Source: Portulaca oleracea (Eukaryota; Streptophyta; Magnoliopsida; Caryophyllales; Portulacaceae). Taken from it: a stretch of DNA of 64,000 nt. The stretch covers positions 22,223,001 to 22,287,000 of the forward strand of contig CM055876.1 in NCBI GenBank assembly GCA_029582165.1, in the 5' to 3' direction. Positions within the stretch are counted from its first letter, which is position 1. Every line of letters begins with the position of its first letter. The notes under the pieces were generated by a model. The model saw nothing but the letters and a program-made list of their open reading frames with translations, did not search any database and was not told the DNA's origin. Position numbers and translations under genes: made by a program. This document shows, piece after piece, positions 24,201 through 34,252 of the stretch.

Positions 24201-24464
24201 TCAAACGCCAATTGAGCGCTTTACTCCAAAATACTCCTTTGTCTTCAACAATTCGGTCATAGGAGCCATAATAGTAGAGAAATTCTTGATAAATCTTCTA
24301 TAGAAAGAAGCTAAACCATGAAATGATCGTACCTCATGTATACTCGTTGGTGTTGGCCATTCTTGGATAGCTTTGATCTTTTCTTGGTCGACGTGGATTC
24401 CATCTTTGGAGAGCACATATCCAAGGAAGACAACTTTGGGTGAGAAGAAAGAGCACTTCTCCAA
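24201..24464 (-). pseudogene. RetB RT thumb fragment
   Basis: This is RT connection sequence ([28 protein letters not shown]) between two frameshifts, near 24470 and 24225. The RNase H active-site strand follows in another frame (24083-24200). Confidence 0.88.
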
Positions 24465-25098
24465 GTTGAGAGCTTTCTTTCTCCAAGATATACAAAACTA
24501 GCTCTATATGCTTTACATGATCATTCTCACTTCTACTATATACAAGTATGTCATCAAAGTATACAACAACACACTTTCCAATCAAAGGTTTCAATACATG
24601 ATTCATTAACCTCATGAAAGTAGAAGGAGCATTTGTTAGACCGAAAGGCATCACTAACCATTCATATAAGCCTTCTTTGGTTTTGAAAGCCGTTTTCCAT
24701 TCATCTCCTTCACATATGCGAATTTGATGATATCCACTCTTCAAATCGATCTTTGAAAACACAACACTTCCATAAAGTTCATCAAGAAGATCCTCCAAAC
24801 GTGGAATGGGAAAACGATATTTGATGGTGATTTTGTTGATGGACCTACAATCCATGCACATACGTTGAGTACCATCTTTCTTTGGAACTAGTAACACCGG
24901 AACGACGCATGGGCTCATACTTGGACGAATTAAACCCTTTTGGAGTAGCTCATCAACTTGCTTTTGAACTTCTTGAGACTCTTTGGGGTTCATTCGGTAT
25001 GCTTGCTTGTTGGGTAATGTAGCTCCCGGAATTAGATCAATCTTATGCTCAATGTCCCTCCTTGGTGGCAAGCCGTGGGGCATGTCTTTTGGAAACAA
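24334..25098 (-). pseudogene. RetB RT fingers and palm
   Basis: RT runs from the protease linker to YFDDILVYS with MPFGLTNAP, so the catalytic residues are present. The last about 45 codons are out of frame after a small deletion near 24468. Confidence 0.9.
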
Positions 25099-25102
25099 AT
25101 GA

Positions 25103-25894
25103 TCACCTCATCAAGGGGGCAAGCCGTGGGTGTTCAATAGTTGGGGAAGCTTGTTCCTCTTGCAAATTCGCCAAAATCAAATCTTTTTGCTCATAAAACT
25201 CATGTTGATCCGCTTTTAACAAAGAAACTATATTGGACTCCTTTTCTTGCTCCTTTTGTTGGGGTGGCCGAATAATAGAAGAAGGTGGCAATGGGGCCAA
25301 TGTGATCTTCTTCTTGTTGATGGTGAAGGAATAAGTGTTCATTCTCCCATCATGTGTGACGTACCTATCAAAAAGCCAAGGTCTCCCAAGCAAAATATGA
25401 CAAGCATCCATAGGTACTACATCACACCATATTTGATCTTTATAACTCTTCCCAATGGATAAAGATATAAGCACACGTTTATCAATCTTTATACCCTTCC
25501 CATGACTCAACCATTGTATGTTGTAAGGAGAGGGATGAGAACTTACTTCCAACTTCAATTTTTCAACCATTATAGTAGAAGCCGCATTAGTACAACTACC
25601 ACCATCAATAATGAGTGAACATACCTTCCCTTGAACCGTACATCTAGTATGGAAGATAGTTTCACGTTGCTCCAATTCGTTTGGTGTAGAAGCCACGCTT
25701 AATGCCCTTCTCAACACAAGTAATTCTCCATCATCCGCTTCTTCTACATTTTCCTCTTCACAAACGTCATCCTCCTCAAGTTGCTCTTCTTCATACTCAC
25801 TTTCATGGCAACTTGGTTCAACATATAAAGCACTTTGATATTCAACAAGAGAGACTACACGTTTGTTAGGACATTCGGATGCAATATGACCCAA
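25103..25894 (-). pseudogene. RetB protease region
   Basis: It runs from the zinc-knuckle end (MGHIASECP) through the acidic stretch and protease IIDGGSCTNAAS to LLGRPWLFDR. It contains the private change EQKDLILANL, where other copies have EQKELILANL. A few-base deletion near 25100 shifts it from RT. Confidence 0.9.
25147..25383. repeat. Inverted repeat, left arm (native copy)
   Basis: These 237 bases are the protease-RT linker in its normal place. Their reverse complement recurs at 26010-26246. Confidence 0.92.
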
Positions 25895-26009
25895 CCCTTG
25901 GCACCTAAAACATCATCTTGGAGGCAATGTCCTTGGTTCTTGGACGTGGGGTTTAGATGGGGGATTTTGTGGCTGATTTTGTGGGGTTTTGCCGTAAGGT
26001 TTTTGGGAG

Positions 26010-26246
26010 GACCTTGGCTTTTTGATAGGTACGTCACACATGATGGGAGAATGAACACTTATTCCTTCACCATCAACAAGAAGAAGATCACATTGGCCCC
26101 ATTGCCACCTTCTTCTATTATTCGGCCACCCCAACAAAAGGAGCAAGAAAAGGAGTCCAATATTGTTTCTTTGTTAAAAGCGGATCAACATGAGTTTTAT
26201 GAGCAAAAAGATTTGATTTTGGCGAATTTGCAAGAGGAACAAGCTT
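26010..26246. repeat. Inverted repeat, right arm (misplaced copy)
   Basis: This is the reverse complement of 25147-25383. It replaces gag sequence from the Pro-rich linker to the capsid end. It carries the same private Glu-to-Asp change, with one mismatch seen (gaaacaatattgg against gaaactatattgg). It creates a spurious plus-strand frame at 25835-26272. Confidence 0.92.
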
Positions 26247-26760
26247 ACTCTTCCACCGATTTGGATCCTTGAACAAGCTTTTGAAGTTTGACATAGTTTT
26301 CTTGGACGTAACTTTGGGGTAGGAATTTGCTTTGTAATTTGGACTTCATCTTCTCCCATGAACGAATCTTATCCTTCCCCTTTGCTTGGCGTTTCTTTTG
26401 CAAGTTAGTCCACCAAATACTAGCAGGCATTCTCAACTTCAAGGCTACATACTTCACTTTTAGCTCATCATTAACTTCTTTCAAATCAAACACACGTTCA
26501 ACCGTTTGAATCCAATCAAGAAATACCTCCGGATCTAAACTACCATCAAATTCAGGTATTTCAACTTTAAAATCAAAACGTTCACCTCTTCTTGAGAATG
26601 GACTAGGCGTGCCATATGAAGCATCTTAATCAACATTTAAAGACTCCTTTTGTAAAGCACGATTCAAATCCATATAGGTCTTTAATTGTTTTTGCAACAT
26701 CTCAATTTGCATCCTCATAGCGTCGACATTCTTAGGTGAACAAGATTGAGACTCTTCCAT
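26247..26760 (-). pseudogene. RetB capsid, truncated by inversion, with nonsense codon
   Basis: It runs from the ATG at 26760 through EIPEFDGSLDP to KSVEE, where the inverted segment begins. The Gln codon near residue 45 is TAA (26626-26628), as in trimer copy 3. Confidence 0.9.
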
Positions 26761-26981
26761 TTGATTCAATCTTGATGTCAAATATTAGAACCCACGTAGG
26801 TAAGGGACGGATTTGGGTAGGTTTGTGTTTGGTTTTAGGGTTCTTTGTGGAGCTTGGGGTTCTTTATGAATTCTTGATGGGTTCTTTATGAGTTCTTGGA
26901 AGAACTCTAGGGTGGCGTGACAAATGGGACAAAAACAAGGTGTAAAAACATGCAAGAACACGAGGGGTATCAACAAACTAA

Positions 26982-26993
26982 ACTCTGATACCA
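26982..26993 (-). promoter_or_regulatory. Primer-binding site with one mismatch
   Basis: TGGTATCAGAGT on the minus strand, the same change as at 18995-19006. Confidence 0.9.
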
Positions 26994-26997
26994 CTTT

Positions 26998-27802
26998 TGA
27001 TGCATAATGAATCAAAAACAATCCATCATACACGAAATGAAAGAAAACGATCGTTCACAAGATAGAACTTGTGATTTGTTGAAACCTCAAAAACGAATGG
27101 ATCGAATGGAATGTGAATGAAAGGAACGAATTATGGAACGCTCAAACGAGAGTTCTAATGATTAGACATGTATGACAACCAAGAGAATTCAAAAGATAAA
27201 ACCAAAAACGTACCAATTCAAAAAGAACCAAACGATTAATATAGACTCACCACAATCAACTCGATTCCCAACTCCTCCTATGCACCATCCAAGATTGCTC
27301 CCTCTTGGACTAGAAGAGAAGATTTGATTCGAAAACCCCTCAAGGTATTCGATCAATCTAGCTAAAACTAGAGAGAAACTAAAGCATAGCAACTTTAGAG
27401 AGATTTGTGTTTATTTTCAATATGAATGAGATGAATTTTACAAAGGACCTAAGGGGGTATTTATAGTAGAATCCCTCCCTTTAGGCGTCACCTCCCACCA
27501 AGAAAAGGCCCCTTAAAGGCTTACATCATCCCACTCACATATTACATCACATTAAAGAAAATACAATATCTCCTAAAATACAACTCCAATACTAAAGATT
27601 CAAAAGCCAAAATGTACATAAAGAATAGCTCTATCATATGGCTGAATGAGAACTTCAAGACTCTTGAGATAAGGAGCTCAAAAATCTCTTAGTGTAGGAG
27701 ATACCCGTGATGTCATGTGAGAAACCACTTGAAATGAGTTGTAGAAGGTTTGTGAGGTCTTTAAGAGCTTCCTCTTGATGCATTGAAGTATGATATGCAT
27801 CA
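26998..27802 (-). repeat. RetB 5' LTR, 805 bp, internally deleted
   Basis: It lacks 43 bases near 27234 that its 3' partner has. Otherwise the ends are normal. Confidence 0.94.
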
Positions 27803-28005
27803 ATGGATGTACTTGATTATACAATAGAGTTCAAGTGGCAATTATGGAAGAATGGCCTTAAGGAGGACGATCCACGCATTTTGGTATACTACCTTCTTGG
27901 TCTTAATGAAAATATTCAGCGTGTTGTTATAGATCAACCTCACATTAGGTTGGAGGAGTTAAGTTCTTTAGCTCTTGATTTTGAAGAACAAGCAAAGAGT
28001 AAAGA
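27803..28005 (+). pseudogene. RetA copy 3 gag, right part, fused to LTR
   Basis: This is the same capsid fragment and the same exact gag-LTR fusion as at 19859-20061. The first five bases are the right target duplication (27803-27807). The frame runs on to 28084 inside the LTR. Confidence 0.9.
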
Positions 28006-29045
28006 TGATGTATATTTGATAGCCATATACATCAAGGTCATCAAGGGAGACATTAAATACACACCAAAGGAGCCAAATACTTGATTACATGGAAAATGAG
28101 CCCCATTCACTCACGTCTCTTACACAAACGAATGGCTTCAACAAGGGCAGCTCGGTAATTTGCTCTATATCTCAAGAACCATAAAGCTTTTGAGAAAGTC
28201 ATCCAAAGACATATTGAAGAGCATTGAAAGAGCTTTCCAATGGTTTTTGAATCTTGGAATTTGGATTTGAAACGAGCAAGTTATCAATGTTTTAATCTAG
28301 CTTAGTTCATTTTGATTCTTTATGATGTCATACTTGTGTAGGATGATGTAAGCCTCAAGGGGCCTAGATTCTTGATTTGTACTCGTCCAAGGGGGTTTGG
28401 GATTACTATAAATACCCCCTTAGGCCTCTTGTAAATTCATTCATTCAATAAATCAAACACAAAGTAAACACATGATGTTGTTTTCTCTCTAGCTTTTGTG
28501 CTAGTTTTCGTTTCTCTTGAGGGAGATTCGATACTATCTTCTTCTTCTAGCTTAGGGTGGCGTCCTCAGTGGTGATAGGAAGAGATTGAAGCATTCTTGA
28601 AGGTGGTATGGCTGTATCCTCCAAGAATCTTCAAAGCCATTAACATTCATCATTCAAATCGTCACTTTCTTTCTAGTTTTCATTTGATCTTGTTTTTGTT
28701 TCTACATTGTTTCAAATTCAAGATTCTTTTGAATATCATTCAATCATTCAAGAAACTTACATTCCACCCATTCCTACATTCATTACATTCATTTCATTCA
28801 TCCATTTCGTCCATTCCATTCGTTTATCCATCCATTCATTCATCCATTCATTCATTCATTCAATCTTAAAGAAACACTTAAAGATCCTAATCTTTTGTAT
28901 AATTTGATCATCTTTGATCCTATTATACATCATTTCATTCAATTTGGTTGATCTTTAAGAACTTTGAGAAGCAAGATTCTTATCTTGGTTTTTAAAGATC
29001 CTGTTTCCAAGTATAATGAGATTCCATTGATCCCATTATACATCA
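28006..29045 (+). repeat. RetA LTR A3 (1040 bp)
   Basis: It is colinear with A2, with TATAAATA, a (CATT)n-like tract and the terminal hairpin. A primer-binding site follows. Confidence 0.94.
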
Positions 29046-29049
29046 AAAT

Positions 29050-29061
29050 TGGTATCAGAGC
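29050..29061 (+). promoter_or_regulatory. Primer-binding site, RetA, solo-LTR unit
   Basis: TGGTATCAGAGC, four bases after LTR A3. The leader lies at 29062-29307. Confidence 0.93.
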
Positions 29062-29307
29062 TTAGGAGTTTGAATCTCTTAGTTCTTGAAACAATCTTTT
29101 ACAATCTTTCCTCTCCCACACGTTGCCCATCCCCACTACCATCACACGTCCATCACAAAAATTCATCCTCCTTCCCACTTACCCACTAAACTACACATAG
29201 AACCCGTGAGCCCAAACACAAATCCAACCAATTCCCCCTCACGTCCCTTCTATGCTAATCATCCTACCATGAGTTTCTTGCGATCTTTTGAATCAAGATA
29301 GGTTCTA

Positions 29308-29597
29308 ATGGATTGCAAAAGGTCTAGCAAGAATTCCCAACGTGAGATACAATGCTTGAAGCAACAAATTGATGATCTTGCCAAGCAAATGGAAGAATGT
29401 GGAATTCTTCCAAAGGGATCAAGAAGCACAAAATAACGTGTGGTTCTCTCTTCTAAGGTTGAATATGAAGCACCTTATCCACGGAGTAAATATTCCAAAA
29501 AGAAGAATGGGAAGAAAGTTCTAAAAGATTTCTTACCATCCGATTACAAAGGTGACTCCATCAACAATCTTGAAGGAGTTAAGCAAGGGAGCATGGA
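29308..29597 (+). pseudogene. RetA gag, left part, with nonsense codon
   Basis: The same leader as sister copies, with a Ser codon changed to TAA (agcacaaaataacg) at about codon 44. It is interrupted by the solo RetB LTR. Confidence 0.9.
29593..29597. repeat. Target-site duplication ATGGA, left of solo LTR
   Basis: It matches 30446-30450. Confidence 0.95.
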
Positions 29598-30445
29598 TGA
29601 TGCATAATGAATCAAAAACAATCCATCATACACGAAATGAAAGAAAACGATCGTTCACAAGATAGAACTTGTGATTTGTTGAAACCTCAAAAACGAATGG
29701 ATCGAATGGAATGTGAATGAAAGGAACGAATTATGGAAGGCTCAAACGAGAGTTCTAATGATTAGACATGTATGACAACCAAGAGAATTCAAAAGATAAA
29801 ACCAAAAACGTACCAATTCAAAAAGAACCAAACGCTTGATGTAAAACAAGATCGAATGGCAATGGAAACCTCCTTGATTGATATAGACTCACCACAATCA
29901 ACTCGATTCCCAACTCCTCCTTTGCACCATCCAAGATTGCTCCCTCTTGGACTAGAAGAGAAGATTTGATTCGAAAACCCCTCAAGGTATTCGATCAATC
30001 TAGCTAAAACTAGAGAGAAAACTAAAACATAGCAACTTTAGAGAGATTTGTGTTTATTTTCAATATGAATGAGATGAATTTTACAAAGGACCTAAGGGGG
30101 TATTTATAGTAGAATCCCTCCCTTTAGGCGTCACCTCCCACCAAGAAAAGGCCCCTTAAGGGCTTACATCATCCCACTCACATATTACATCACTTTAAAG
30201 AAAATACAATATCTCCTAAAATACAACTCCAATACTAAAGATTCAAAAGCCAAAATGTACATAAAGAATAGCTCTATCATATGGCTGAATGAGAACTTCA
30301 AGAATCTTGAGATAAGGAGCTCAAAAATCTCTTAGTGTAGGAGATACCCGTGATGTCATGTGAGAAACCACTTGAAATGAGTTGTAGAAGGTTTGTGAGG
30401 TCTTTAAGAGCTTCCTCTTGATGCATTGAAGTATGATATGCATCA
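29598..30445 (-). repeat. RetB solo LTR (848 bp)
   Basis: A complete LTR lies between two ATGGA copies with no internal region. This is the product expected when the two LTRs of one insertion recombine. It occupies the same RetA base as the trimer and the two-LTR element. Confidence 0.96.
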
Positions 30446-30648
30446 ATGGATGTACTTGATTATACAATAGAGTTCAAGTGGCAATTATGGAAGAATGACC
30501 TTAAGGAGGACGATCCACGCATTTTGGTATACTACCTTCTTGGTCTTAATGAAAATATTCAGCGTGTTGTTATAGATCAACCTCACATTAGGTTGGAGGA
30601 GTTAAGTTCTTTAGCTCTTGATTTTGAAGAACAAGCAAAGAGTAAAGA
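30446..30648 (+). pseudogene. RetA gag, right part, fused to LTR
   Basis: The same fragment and fusion as at 19859 and 27803. The right target duplication is 30446-30450. The frame ends inside the LTR at 30727. Confidence 0.9.
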
Positions 30649-31688
30649 TGATGTATATTTGATAGCCATATACATCAAGGTCATCAAGGGAGACATCAAA
30701 TACAGACCAAAGGAGCCAAATACTTGATTACATGGAAAAGGAGCCCCATTCACTCACGTCTCTTACACAAACGAATGGCTTCAACAAGGGCAGCTCGGTA
30801 ATTTGCTCTATATCTCAAGAACCATAAAGCTTTTGAGAAAGTTATCCATAGACATATTGAAGAGCATTGAAAGAGCTTTCCAATGGTTTTTGAATCTTGG
30901 AATTTGGATTTGAAACGAGCAAGTTATCAATGTTTTAATCTAGCTTAGTTCATTTTGATTCTTTATGATGTCATACTTGTGTAGGATGATGTAAGCCTCA
31001 AGGGGCCTAGATTCTTGATTTGTACTCGTCCAAGGGGGCTTGGGATTACTATAAATACCCCCTTAGGCCTCTTGTAAATTCATTCATTCAATAAATCAAA
31101 TACAAATTAAACGCATGGTGTTGTTTTCTCTCTAGCTTTTGTGCTAGTTTTCATTTCTCTTGAGGGAGATTCGATCCTATCTTCTTCTTCTAGCTTAGGG
31201 TGGTGTCCTAAGTGGTGATAGGAAGAGATTGAAGCATTCTTGAAGGTGGTGTGGCTGTATCCTCCAAGAATCTTCAAAGCCATTATCATTCATCATTCAA
31301 ATCGTGAGTTTCTTTCTAGTTTTCATTTGATCTTGTTTTTGTTTCTACATTGTTTCAAATTCAAGATTCTTTTGAATATTATTCAATCATTCAAGAAACT
31401 TACATTCCACCCATTCCTACATTCATTACATTCATTTCATTCATCCATTTCGTCCATTCCATTCGTTTATCCATCCATTCATTCATCCATTCATTCATTC
31501 ATTCAATCTTAAAGAAACACTTAAAGATCCTAATCTTTTGTATAATTTGATCATCTTTGATCCTATTATACATCATTTCATTCAATTAGGTTGATCTTTA
31601 TGAACTTTGAGAAGCAAGATTCTTATCTTGGTTTTTAAAGATCCTGTTTCCAAGTATAATGAGATTCCATTGATCCCATTATACATCA
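30649..31688 (+). repeat. RetA LTR A4 (1040 bp)
   Basis: It is colinear with A2 and A3. It is followed by a primer-binding site and the only RetA copy here with an empty RetB site. Confidence 0.94.
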
Positions 31689-31692
31689 AAAT

Positions 31693-31704
31693 TGGTATCA
31701 GAGC
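31693..31704 (+). promoter_or_regulatory. Primer-binding site, RetA copy with empty site
   Basis: TGGTATCAGAGC, four bases after LTR A4. Confidence 0.93.
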
Positions 31705-31985
31705 TTAGGAGTTTGAATCTCTTAGTTCTTGAAACAATCTTTTTACAATCTTTCCCTCTCCCACACGTTCCCCATCACCCCTACCATCACACGTCCATCA
31801 CAAAAATTCATCCTCCATCCCACGTCCCCACTAATCTCCACAAAGAACCCGTGAGCCCAAACACAAATCCAACCAATTCCCCCTCACGTCCCTTCTATGC
31901 TAATCATCCTACCATGAGTTTCTTGCGATCTTTTGAATCAAGATAGGTTCGGTCTAGCAAGAATTCCCAACGTGAGCTACAATGC

Positions 31986-32651
31986 TTGAAGCAACAAATT
32001 GATGATCTTGCCAAGCAAATGGAAGAATGTGGAATTCTTCCAAAGGGATCAAGAAGCACAAAATCACGTCTGGTTCACTCTTCTAAGGTTGAACATGAAG
32101 CACCTTATGCACGGAGTAAACATTCCAAAAAGAAGAATGGGAAGAAAGTTCAAAAAGATTTCTTACCATCCGATTACAAAGGTGACTCCATCAACAATCT
32201 TGAAGGAGTTAAGCAAGGGAGCATGGATGTACTTGATTATACAATAGAGTTCAAGTGGCAATTATGGAAGAATGGCCTTAAGGAGGACGATCCACGCATT
32301 TTGGTATACTACCTTCTTGGTCTTAATGAAAATATTCAGCGTGTTGTTATAGATCAACCTCACATTAGTTTGGAGGAGTTAAGTTCTTTAGCTCTTGATT
32401 TTGAAGAACAAGCAAAGAGTAAAGAGCTTAGGGATAAAACCCACACACGTCACAAACTTTCCAAATCAACCCCACAACATCACGCCAAAGGCATTCAAAT
32501 CCAGCCCCATATTCGTCCCAAACCTGTTGTCCATCACTCCACAAAACAACCTCCACAAGTCAACCCTCATCCATTCCCAAACCCCACATCCAAGAACCAG
32601 CACCCACAGCCCAAGGAGTTGTTATCATTGCCAAAGTTTAGGTCACATTGA
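31986..32651 (+). pseudogene. RetA gag with capsid, no RetB insertion
   Basis: This is the longest capsid-bearing RetA gag: basic leader, then YTIEFKWQLWKNGLKEDDPR to LALDFEEQAKSK, then a His/Pro/Gln-rich linker. A 15-base loss near 31951 removes the ATG used elsewhere, so the first ATG is 31983-31986 downstream of the usual start. The frame shifts just before the zinc knuckle, whose remains (CHIELEC-like) lie at 32620-32670 in another frame. The undisturbed RetB target is at 32223-32227. Confidence 0.87.
32223..32227. other. Empty RetB insertion site
   Basis: A single ATGGA is followed by TGTACTTG. At the three occupied sites this pentamer is duplicated around RetB. Confidence 0.94.
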
Positions 32652-32684
32652 ATTGGAGTGTCCTAACAAGAAAGAAGTGCCTTC

Positions 32685-32771
32685 GGAAGGGTACCAAACA
32701 CATGATAACAAACCATTTGAGAAGGAAAAGAAAGAGGAAGGGTACCAAACACATGATAACAAACCATTTGA
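32685..32771. repeat. Short direct duplication in RetA acidic tail
   Basis: A 36-base segment starting ggaagggtaccaaac occurs at 32685-32720 and again at 32736-32771. The second copy runs straight into LTR sequence. Confidence 0.9.
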
Positions 32772-32848
32772 AACGAGCAAGTTATCAATGTTTTAATCTA
32801 GCTTAGTTGATTTTGATTCTTTATGATGTCATACTTGTGTAGGATGAT
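32766..32848 (+). repeat. RetA LTR fragment at rearrangement junction
   Basis: About 80 bases match the middle of the RetA LTR (compare 20325-20403). The join on the left uses the shared atttga; on the right it meets RetD sequence at gatgat/acttaagg. This marks the end of the RetA array. Confidence 0.85.
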
Positions 32849-33364
32849 ACTTAAGGCCCTTCTTACTACTAGCATTTCTCCTTCATTGGCCTCTTCTACC
32901 TCCTCTTCCTCATTCACGTCATTTTCTTCTTCTTTCTCATGTTCATCCTCATGATACTCCGGTTCTACATACAAAGCACTTTGATATTCCACCAAAGATA
33001 CTACCCTTTTGTTAGGACACTCCGAAGCATAATATCCTAAGCCTTGACAACGAAAACACCTTCTTGGGGCTAGGGGTTTAGGTTCTTAGACGTGGGGTTT
33101 GGGAATGGATGGGGGTTGATTTTGTGGTGCTCTTGTGTTTGGTTGTTTTGTGCGGAATGTGGGTTTTTGTGATGGATTGTATGGGCGTGTGTTTTGTGGG
33201 GGTTTGTATGAGGTTTGGTACTTGGTCACATTTTCTTTTCCTCTTTCCTTTCTTTGCCTTTCTACCTTTAAGGCCAAAGAATTCAATTCGTCCAAAGATT
33301 GGTAAGGATGTAATTCAACAATGTTACGAATCCAATCATTTAGACCATATAGAAAACGTACCAA
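32849..33364 (-). pseudogene. RetD gag C-terminal half
   Basis: Two offset frames hold the capsid end (GLNDWIRNIVELHPYQS), a Pro/Gln-rich linker, zinc-knuckle remains (33010-33060; one Cys codon altered) and an acidic stretch that starts YQSALYVEPEYHEDEH. A stop near 33383 cuts it from the N-terminal half. Confidence 0.85.
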
Positions 33365-33382
33365 AGTTTGAGGTTCATCCTC

Positions 33383-33955
33383 TTAGAGATCACAACGCCA
33401 AAGAATATGTTCGAATTCCTTTGTGTACTCCTCAACACTTTTGCTCCCTTGGACCAAATGTTGTAATTTGTAATAGTTATCTTGGAGATAACTTGGTGGT
33501 AGGAACTTTTGTTGCAACTTCTTCTTCATTTTGATCCATGCTTTGATCTTGTCCTTCCCTTGTATTTGCCTCTTCTTTTGTAAATTAGTCCACCAAATGG
33601 ACGCATTTTTTCGCAATTTAAGAGCCACATATTTGACCTTCTTTTCGTCTTGGACCTCCTTAAGATCAAATACACGTTCAACGGTTTGCATCCAATCTAA
33701 AAAGTTTTCAGGATCAAGATTACTGTCAAATTCGGGGATCTCTACTTTGAAGTCGAAACGTTCCTCCCTTGGGGGACGTCTTTGAGGCACTTCTTCATCA
33801 CTTTCATTAATCTCACTATCTCCACGGTTCACCCTATGTTGTAGATACATGTATCTCTTAAGTTGATCATTGAGATAGGTGATTCTTTTCTTCAAAGCTT
33901 CAACATCTTCTTGGGGTTCCGTTGGTGCAGGTGTGGACGTGCTAGAATCGTCCAT
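33383..33955 (-). pseudogene. RetD gag N-terminal half, capsid domain
   Basis: From the ATG at 33955 (MDDSSTSTPAP) a leucine-rich helix is followed by the capsid domain (FDFKVEIPEFDSNLDP; IWWTNLQKKRQ; EYTKEFEHILWRCDL). It is closely similar in order to RetB gag but clearly divergent. A nonsense codon (33383-33385) ends it after RCDL. Confidence 0.9.
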
Positions 33956-34236
33956 CTTGATCAATCTTGGTGCAAAAAGATTGCAAGATTCACGGTTTAG
34001 GGGCTTTGGATGGGTAAAGGACGAGAGAGGTTTGTGTTTGGGCGGATTGTGTTTGGGCTATGGGTTTTTTTGTGGAGTTTATGGTTCTTTATGAGTTCTT
34101 GATGGGTTCTGGTTGAGTTCTTGATGAGTTCTTGGAAGAACTTTGGTGGCATGATGATGGTGGGATGGTGGGGATGGATTTTTGATGGAAAGATGGTGAA
34201 AAGATGGATCAAGAACTAAGAGAATCAATCTCCTAA

Positions 34237-34248
34237 GCACTGATACCA
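34237..34248 (-). promoter_or_regulatory. Primer-binding site, RetD second copy, one mismatch
   Basis: TGGTATCAGTGC on the minus strand; the usual A is T. It lies four bases inside the LTR. Confidence 0.88.
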
Positions 34249-34252
34249 ATTT

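Larger units (their letters stand above)
21653..27802 (-). mobile_element. RetB two-LTR element
   Basis: This is a standard LTR-internal-LTR element of 6150 bp with the ATGGA duplication. Its variants (gag TAA, primer-site mismatch, MPFG in RT) match copy 3 of the trimer rather than copies 1 and 2. It carries a 237-bp inverted duplication that replaced part of gag. Confidence 0.94.
32849..34252 (-). mobile_element. RetD internal region, second copy, truncated
   Basis: Read on the minus strand it goes from the primer-binding site (34237-34248) through leader and gag. It stops in the acidic stretch before protease, where it joins RetA. No downstream LTR is present. Confidence 0.85.

Noticed and set aside
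25835..26272. A plus-strand 145-codon frame with protease-like sequence inside RetB.
   Set aside because: It is created by the inverted duplication at 26010-26246 fused to antisense gag linker, not by a gene.
28820..28865. CATT-rich tracts in RetA LTRs considered as a CRISPR-like or telomere-like repeat.
   Set aside because: Simple tetranucleotide drift (cattcattcatc) with no spacers and no TTTAGGG pattern.
29789..29998. A 69-codon minus-strand frame in every RetB LTR (MIEYLEGFSNQIFSSSP), with a 65-codon partner on the plus strand.
   Set aside because: It lies within the LTR downstream of the TATA box. It could be a leader peptide, but it overlaps an opposing frame and has no recognised domain, so I do not call a gene.
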